DNA of 64,000 nucleotides from Catenuloplanes atrovinosus (GTDB taxonomy: Bacteria > Actinomycetota > Actinomycetes > Mycobacteriales > Micromonosporaceae). A program made the position numbers and the translations under genes. The notes below the pieces were generated by a model that was not told the origin of the DNA, searched no databases, and saw nothing but the letters and a program-made list of their open reading frames with translations. The stretch is taken from contig NZ_JAVDYB010000001.1 of NCBI RefSeq assembly GCF_031458235.1, positions 2,749,001 through 2,813,000 of the forward strand, given 5' to 3'. Below are positions 59,537 to 64,000 of this stretch, piece after piece (position 1 is the first letter of the stretch; every line of letters begins with the position of its first letter).

Positions 59537-59565
59537 ATGTTTGTACGCCTTCGCCCACCTGTCAA
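59537..59565 (-). promoter_or_regulatory. Promoter of the GH2 gene
   Basis: On the minus strand a consensus TTGACA (59565-59560) is followed after 17 bases by AAACAT (59542-59537), about 45 bases ahead of the ATG. Confidence 0.5.
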
Positions 59566-59610
59566 CGCCCACCCCACCCCACCGCGCGCGACCGGGCCGC
59601 CCGAAGTGGC

Positions 59611-60018
59611 TCAGCCGCGCAGGGCCCGGGCCGCGGTGGACGACGTCGCCGCCAGCTCGGCCCGCGCGGGCAGCAGCACCGTGGCCACGCCGAGCGCGTC
59701 GTTCATCAGCGCGAGGTCGCGCTCCCGCCGCCAGTCGGCCGCGTTCCGCACGCCGCGGACGATCACCTCGCCGCCGTGCCGCCGGCAGTAGTCGGCGGTC
59801 AGCCCGTGCCAGGCGACCACCGACACGTCGTCCCATCCGGCCGGCAGCAGCCGCTCGATCTCCCTCGCCCGCGCCGCGGCGGGACTGCCGGGCCGCTTGT
59901 CGTCGTTCACCGCGACCAGGACGGTGACGCGGCCGAACATCCGGCGCGCCCGGCCGGCCACGTCGAGATGTCCCGGCGTGAACGGATCGAAGGTTCCCGG
60001 ATAGACCGCGTGCGGCAT
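59611..60018 (-). CDS. CoaD-like nucleotidyltransferase (short paralogue)
   Basis: A 135-residue adenylyltransferase-fold protein. AVYPGTFDPFTPGHLD holds the TxGH nucleotide motif, and GGEVIVRGVRNAADWRRERD corresponds to the family's RG.R....E...A region. Typical CoaD is about 160 residues; the C-terminal ISSS-type ATP-binding part is reduced to AATSSTAARALRG. A second role beyond CoA synthesis is likely. It follows the cupin gene after 9 bases and has no ribosome site of its own, so it is probably translated by coupling. Confidence 0.78.
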   Translation of the reverse strand: MPHAVYPGTFDPFTPGHLDVAGRARRMFGRVTVLVAVNDDKRPGSPAAARAREIERLLPAGWDDVSVVAWHGLTADYCRRHGGEVIVRGVRNAADWRRERDLALMNDALGVATVLLPARAELAATSSTAARALRG

Positions 60019-60027
60019 CGGGTCAGA

Positions 60028-60459
60028 CTAGGCCGTGGCCGGGCCGCGCCACTCCAGGTGGGACACGTTGACCACGATCGCCTCCTGGGTGGTGCGGGAG
60101 ATGACCACGACGGCCTCGGTGCCCGGGTCGGGGTTCTCCTCCCGGTGCGGGACCCACGGCGGCACGTAGACGTAGTCGCCCGGGCCGGTGTCGATGCGGA
60201 TCTCGCCCCGCTCCGGGTCCAGGAACACGAACGACGGGTGGCCGCTGACCACGTAGATCGCGGTCTCCGACTCGCCGTGGTGGTGGTTGCCGGAGGACGT
60301 GTGCGCGGCCACGTGGGTCTGGCCCATCCACAGGTTCCGGCTGCCCACGGTCTTGCCGCTGATCGCCTCGACGCGCCGCATGCCGGAGGTCTGCGCCGTG
60401 TCGCCGCTCAGGCCCGCCGCGGCGACGTGATGCAGCCGCTGGTGAAAGGGGTCGCTCAT
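60028..60459 (-). CDS. Cupin domain protein
   Basis: A 143-residue single cupin. SSGNHHHGESETAIYVVSG gives the first metal motif (His, His, Glu) and VYVPPWVPHREENPDP the second His. The ATG is taken where similarity starts. A putative LysR box lies 43 bases upstream in the divergent gap toward the flavin reductase, so it may share that control. First gene of a pair with the CoaD-like gene. Confidence 0.85.
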   Translation of the reverse strand: MSDPFHQRLHHVAAAGLSGDTAQTSGMRRVEAISGKTVGSRNLWMGQTHVAAHTSSGNHHHGESETAIYVVSGHPSFVFLDPERGEIRIDTGPGDYVYVPPWVPHREENPDPGTEAVVVISRTTQEAIVVNVSHLEWRGPATA

Positions 60460-60501
60460 GGTCGTGATCGTGATACGCGGCGTGGCCCGTGTCAATCCAA
60501 A

Positions 60502-60519
60502 CCTATCGGGTTACTAGGA
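60502..60519. promoter_or_regulatory. Putative LysR box upstream of the flavin reductase
   Basis: CCTATCGGGTTACTAGGA has CCTA-N9-TAGG symmetry (a T-N11-A element) and matches the site at 62395 in 16 of 18 positions. Confidence 0.65.
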
Positions 60520-60670
60520 TTTGGGACGGCGGTTGACGCCGGCCAGGGACCGCGCGCACCGTCGTAGGAAGGAACCCGGCATCGCGTTGACCTCGGGAGT
60601 CGTGCGACCGGCGCAGCGGCAGCGACGCCGCTGCCCTCAATGTTGCATCGAACGTGCTTGGAGGCATGTC

Positions 60671-61159
60671 ATGACCGTGGCCGTCGCTCCCGATCTCTTC
60701 CGCCGGCTTCTGCGCCGGCACGCCGCGGCCGTCGTGGTGATCACCGCGCCCGGCACCGGCTTCACCGCGACGTCGTTCACCTCGGTCTCGCTGGACCCGC
60801 CGCTGGTCTCGTTCTGCCTGGCCCGCAGCGCCTCGGCGTGGCCGGCCGTGGCGGAGGCCGCGACCGTGGCCGTGCACGTGCTGGGCCGCGAACAGGAGCA
60901 GATCGCCCGCACGTTCGCCACCAGCGGCATCGACCGGCTGGCCGCGCACGGCCAGTGGCACCCCGGTCCCGACGGCGTCCCGCTGCTGGACGACGTCCTC
61001 GCCCGGCTCGTCTGCCGCGTCGTCGACCGTGTCCCGGCCGGCGACCACACCATCGTGCTGGCCAGCCCGCTCGACGGCGAACACCGCGCCGACGAGGCGG
61101 AAACCCCCCTGCTCTACCACGCCGGCCGGTACTCCTCCGTCCACCCCCGACTCCGCTAG
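60671..61159 (+). CDS. Flavin reductase family protein
   Basis: A 162-residue FMN-binding split-barrel protein: LFRRLLRRHAAAVVVITAPG, TGFTATSFTSVSLDPPLVSF and HTIVLASPLDG near the C-terminus. It supplies reduced flavin to a two-component monooxygenase, most likely the LLM enzyme at 62714. The ATG follows GGAGG by 7 bases. In the same frame upstream stands CPQCC, a Cys-codon cluster that may be part of a leader. Confidence 0.87.
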   Translation: MTVAVAPDLFRRLLRRHAAAVVVITAPGTGFTATSFTSVSLDPPLVSFCLARSASAWPAVAEAATVAVHVLGREQEQIARTFATSGIDRLAAHGQWHPGPDGVPLLDDVLARLVCRVVDRVPAGDHTIVLASPLDGEHRADEAETPLLYHAGRYSSVHPRLR

Positions 61160-61356
61160 AAGGCCAACCCCTCCGGCGTGGCTGGATGCCGCATGCCGCC
61201 GCGGGCAAACCTCGTCGCGGGCGCCGACTCCGCCGGCGCTCCGCTGCGTTCGCGGCGTCGGAGCCGGTACCCGCGTGGCTGGGCAGGACCACGCGGCCGC
61301 CGCCGGCGGTCCGGGGTCGCTCGGCGCGCCCGGGGCGTGGATGGTGGCGGCTCGCG

Positions 61357-61412
61357 GCGCGGCCACCCGTGTGCGGGTGGCGTTCCCGGCGGGAACGCCA
61401 GGTGGCCGCGCC
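61357..61412. terminator. Nested hairpin between convergent flavin reductase and LysR genes
   Basis: An outer perfect 12-bp stem (61357-61368 with 61401-61412) encloses a 9-bp hairpin (61379-61387 with 61391-61399). A competing 7-bp pairing is possible. The rest of 61160-61538 shows no gene. Confidence 0.5.
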
Positions 61413-61538
61413 GCTCTGGCTCGCCCGGCCCCGTGCGGGACCGGCGGGCGGGAGCGCCGGCGGCGACCGGCGCCCGAGGGAACGGGCGGGCCCCCGGTCA
61501 CGCCGGAAACGGGAGGGGAGTCCTGCGAACGGGCGGCG

Positions 61539-62393
61539 TCAGCGGTCCGGGTGGAGCAGGCCGATCAGGGCTGACACCGCGCCGTCGGTGATGTCGGCGG
61601 GAAGGCCGCGGCGGGACCAGACGGAGAGCGGGATCGGCATCGGGGGCGGCAGTTCGTCGCGTGCGGTCAGGCCGTCCAGGGGCTGGCCGAGCGTGGCCAT
61701 CAGGGCGACGCCGAGGCCGGCGCGGACGGCGGCCTGAACGCCGGCGAGGTGCGCGGCCTCCGCGCCGATCTCGGCGGGCAGGCCGTGCGCGGCGAGCGTC
61801 TCCAGGGCGCGGCTGCGCAGCGCGCACGGGTCATCGAAGGCCACCAGGCGGATCGGGACGCCCGCGGCGGGCGGGAGCCATCCGGGAGAGGAGTACCAGG
61901 TCAGATGCAGTTGCCCGACGGTACGGGCGTCGGCGTCGCCGGCCGGGCCGAGCAGCAGGGCGAGGTCGATCCGGCCGTCCTGCAGCGCGGCGCGCAGTTG
62001 CTGGCCGCGGTCGATGCGGAAGCGGATGTGGTGGTCCGGGAACGTGGCGGACAGCGCGGTGCTCAGCGCGGGCAGCAGTTGCGCGGCCGCGTGCTCGGTC
62101 GAGCCGATGGTCAGCGCACGCTCCACCTCGACGCCGAACGCGCGGAGCGTCTCGTCGTGCAGCGCGAGGATGCGGCGGGCGCGGGCGAGCAGTTCCTCGC
62201 CGTCCGCAGTGAACCGGGAGCCGCGGCCGTCGCGCTCGATCAGCGAGCGGCCGAGCGCGGTCTCCAGGCGGCGCACGTGCTGGCTCACCGCGGACTGGGT
62301 GAGGTGCAGCGACGTCGCGGCGCGCTGGAAGCCGCCGCAGTCGGCCACGGCGACGAAGCTGCGCAGCGGTGCGATGCCCAAGATCTGACCCAT
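61539..62393 (-). CDS. LysR family transcriptional regulator
   Basis: A 284-residue LysR protein. The ATG at 62393 starts MGQILGIAPLRSFVAVADCG, and the helix-turn-helix reads FQRAATSLHLTQSAVSQHVR. The co-inducer domain follows (ALTIGSTEHAAAQLLPALST, DLALLLGPAG). A putative LysR box overlaps the ribosome site, implying autoregulation. It sits between the flavin reductase and the LLM monooxygenase, and sites near both suggest it controls the sulfur-related set. Confidence 0.88.
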   Translation of the reverse strand: MGQILGIAPLRSFVAVADCGGFQRAATSLHLTQSAVSQHVRRLETALGRSLIERDGRGSRFTADGEELLARARRILALHDETLRAFGVEVERALTIGSTEHAAAQLLPALSTALSATFPDHHIRFRIDRGQQLRAALQDGRIDLALLLGPAGDADARTVGQLHLTWYSSPGWLPPAAGVPIRLVAFDDPCALRSRALETLAAHGLPAEIGAEAAHLAGVQAAVRAGLGVALMATLGQPLDGLTARDELPPPMPIPLSVWSRRGLPADITDGAVSALIGLLHPDR

Positions 62394-62394
62394 G

Positions 62395-62412
62395 CCTACC
62401 AGGTTACTAGGA
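62395..62412. promoter_or_regulatory. Putative LysR box at the LysR start
   Basis: CCTACCAGGTTACTAGGA shows the same CCTA-N9-TAGG symmetry as the site at 60502. It is 1 base from the LysR ATG on one side and about 80 bases upstream of the leader peptide on the other. Confidence 0.65.
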
Positions 62413-62491
62413 ATTAGATCAGGTGCCGTAATGTCTCCCATCACGATCTCTCGTTGGACACGCTCCGGCGGGGCCCGAATACTCGTTCGCA

Positions 62492-62572
62492 TGAGCCGCG
62501 GACAGAGGGTCGATCTGACCACCCGCCGCTGTGTCGACTACGGACGCAGCGCGGCCTCGCTCTGTCGTTGAG
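62492..62572 (+). CDS. Cys-containing leader peptide upstream of the LLM monooxygenase
   Basis: A 26-codon frame ending TTRRCVDYGRSAASLCR. It fits the actinobacterial leader-peptide pattern with RRxVD...R..S..C that precedes many sulfur-metabolism genes. Two Cys codons, one of them next to last, would make ribosome stalling sensitive to cysteine supply. Downstream hairpins could act as attenuator. The function is inferred from the pattern and context. Confidence 0.65.
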
Positions 62573-62579
62573 CATCGCT

Positions 62580-62684
62580 CGACCGATGCCGCCCGAGAGG
62601 CATCCCGCTCACTCACTCGCCCCGGCAGGGTAGCCGGGCGCTCAGCCGACTCTCCCGCACCGGCACGCCCGCGATCGGGCGTGC
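62580..62684 (+). promoter_or_regulatory. Possible attenuator hairpins between leader and monooxygenase
   Basis: GATGCC/GGCATC, then CCCGGC/GCCGGG, then a perfect 9-bp stem (62663-62671 with 62676-62684, loop CGAT) occur between the leader stop and the ribosome site GAAAGG of the LLM gene. Confidence 0.45.
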
Positions 62685-62713
62685 GGTGTCGCGCACCCAT
62701 GAAAGGCATCACC

Positions 62714-64000
62714 ATGACTCGCAGGACCCTGAAGCTGGGGGCCGTCCTCGTCGGCGTCGGCGGCCCCGGCCAGCACCACACCTGGCTCAGCCCGGAGATC
62801 CCCGGCGACGCCAGCGTGGACATCCGCTGGTACATCGCACGTGCCCGGCAGGCCGAGGCCGCGTTCTTCGACCACGTGTTCATCGTGGACAGCCAGTTCA
62901 TCACGCCGGACTCGCCGCACCACTACCTGAACCGGCTCGAGCCGCTCACGCTGCTGTCCGCGGTCGCGGTGCACACCACCCACATCGGGCTGGTCGGCAC
63001 GCTCACCACCAGCTACAACGACCCGTTCAACGTGGCGCGCCGGCTGGCGTCGCTGGACCTGATCAGCGGCGGCCGGGCCGGGTGGAACGTGGTCGCGACC
63101 GGCGACGGTGGCACCGCCGGCAACTACGGGCGCGAGGAGCACTACGACTACGCCGAACGGTACGGCCGCGCGCTGGAGCACGTCCGCGTGGTGCAGGGGC
63201 TGTGGAACTCGTACGAGGAGGACGCGTTCCCGCGGGACAAGGAGGCGGGCGTCTTCTTCGACCCCGCCAAGCTGCACGCGCTGCACCACGTCGGCGAGCA
63301 CTTCTCCGTGGTGGGTCCGCTCAACATCGAGCGATCGCCGCAGGGTCAGCCCGTCATCTTCCAGGCGGGCGACTCCGACGAGGGCCGCGATCTGGGCGCC
63401 GAGATCGCCGACGCGATCTTCACCCACGCGCGCACGATCGAGCAGGGCGTGGCGTTCGCCCGGGACATCCGGGCCCGCGCGGCCGCGAAGGGGCGGGACC
63501 CGGAGCGGATTCTGATCGTGCCGGGGTTCAGCCCGATCATCGCGGACACCGACGAGGAGGCGCGCGCGGCCGAGGCGGCGATCGCCGGCGGCAAGGACTT
63601 CCACCGCGCGCTGAGGGAACTGGGCCGGCCGTTCGGCTGGCACGACTTCACGCGGTACGACCTGGACGCGCCGTTCCCGGAGCTGGGCGACCTGGGCGAC
63701 CGCAGCTTCCGCACCCAGGCCGCAGCGATCAAGAAACTGGCCCGGGACAACGGCCTCACGCTGCGGCAGGTCGTGCAGTCCACGATCGACGGCCGGCGGT
63801 CGCCGTTCGTCGGCTCGGCGCGCACGGTCGCGGACGAGATCCAGCGCTGGTTCGAGGCGGGTGCGCTGGACGGGCTCAACGTCATGGTGACGGTGCCGAG
63901 CGAGTTCGCCCGGTTCACCGACGAGGTCCTGCCGATCCTGCGCGAGCGCGGCGTGGCCCGCACCGGGTACGACGCCACCACCCTGCGCGGCAACCTCGGC
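62714..64000 (+). CDS. LLM-class flavin-dependent monooxygenase (NtaA/SnaA/DszA type), cut by window end
   Basis: 429 codons are visible with no stop; the family is about 440-460 residues, so only the end is missing. Features include MTRRTLKLGAVLVGVGGPGQ, GRAGWNVVATGDGGTAGNYG, QAGDSDEGRDLGAEIADAIF and VGSARTVADEIQRW. The enzyme uses FMNH2 from a separate reductase to oxygenate a substrate, often a sulfur- or nitrogen-containing compound. ATG follows GAAAGG by 7 bases. It is preceded by a Cys-containing leader peptide, which argues for organosulfur use. Confidence 0.88.
   Translation, partial: MTRRTLKLGAVLVGVGGPGQHHTWLSPEIPGDASVDIRWYIARARQAEAAFFDHVFIVDSQFITPDSPHHYLNRLEPLTLLSAVAVHTTHIGLVGTLTTSYNDPFNVARRLASLDLISGGRAGWNVVATGDGGTAGNYGREEHYDYAERYGRALEHVRVVQGLWNSYEEDAFPRDKEAGVFFDPAKLHALHHVGEHFSVVGPLNIERSPQGQPVIFQAGDSDEGRDLGAEIADAIFTHARTIEQGVAFARDIRARAAAKGRDPERILIVPGFSPIIADTDEEARAAEAAIAGGKDFHRALRELGRPFGWHDFTRYDLDAPFPELGDLGDRSFRTQAAAIKKLARDNGLTLRQVVQSTIDGRRSPFVGSARTVADEIQRWFEAGALDGLNVMVTVPSEFARFTDEVLPILRERGVARTGYDATTLRGNLG

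Overview
The window is high-GC actinomycete DNA: GTG starts, strong third-position GC, many 4-base ATGA/GTGA gene overlaps, Tat- and Sec-exported hydrolases, MmyB-type regulators, and sugar ABC transporters with no ATPase of their own. A filamentous actinomycete, probably of the Micromonosporaceae, fits best; this is an inference from gene content. No rRNA, tRNA, CRISPR array, insertion sequence or phage module was seen. The region reads as chromosomal accessory DNA rich in secreted hydrolases and catabolic operons.

Layout. 0.1-13.5 kb: a secreted cutinase/polyester hydrolase, a small stress membrane protein, a secreted pyroglutamyl-peptidase-like protein whose catalytic Cys is replaced by Ser, a membrane GGDEF-EAL protein, an SDR/MmyB-regulator/quinone-oxidoreductase/esterase cluster, a SARP-type regulator, a BBE-type flavoprotein and several decayed genes. 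13.5-16.2 kb: a secreted SMP-30 lactonase followed by a secreted Fn3-sugar dehydrogenase. 16.2-25.5 kb: a tightly overlapping leftward operon with a branched-chain-type ABC importer (binding protein, LivG, LivF, LivH, LivM), then SDR, amidohydrolase, acyl-CoA ligase and MaoC hydratase, with a divergent PaaX-type regulator. Three tandem 74-bp units sit between livG and livF, each carrying a 25-codon reading frame chained by ATGA overlaps.

25.5-36.5 kb: a CE1-type esterase with CBM2, a divergent pair of DUF4360 secreted proteins, then a LacI regulator and a rhamnoside uptake/hydrolysis operon (two permeases, binding protein, GH78) with two matching LacI-type operators. 36.7-43.9 kb: a HAD-like protein, a small protein ending in a RHIM-like amyloid motif, an oxidoreductase with divergent MmyB regulator, an SGNH lipoprotein, a response regulator-histidine kinase-GerMN lipoprotein operon and a VOC protein. 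43.9-53.9 kb: a secreted beta-propeller glycosidase, a metzincin-like DUF3152 lipoprotein, a PLP decarboxylase, a small hypothetical preceded by another copy of the chained small reading frame, an alpha/beta hydrolase, and a 1185-residue trypsin-NB-ARC-TPR protein.

54-64 kb: a MarR/NTF2-like divergent pair around a perfect palindrome, a 1529-residue GH2 beta-galactosidase with an inserted LamG domain, a cupin and a short CoaD-like nucleotidyltransferase, and at the right edge a probable sulfur-scavenging set: flavin reductase, LysR regulator, Cys-containing leader peptide and LLM monooxygenase (cut by the window end). Near-identical 18-bp sites lie upstream of the flavin reductase and at the LysR start. 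Many proteins are exported polymer-degrading enzymes paired with importers and local repressors.
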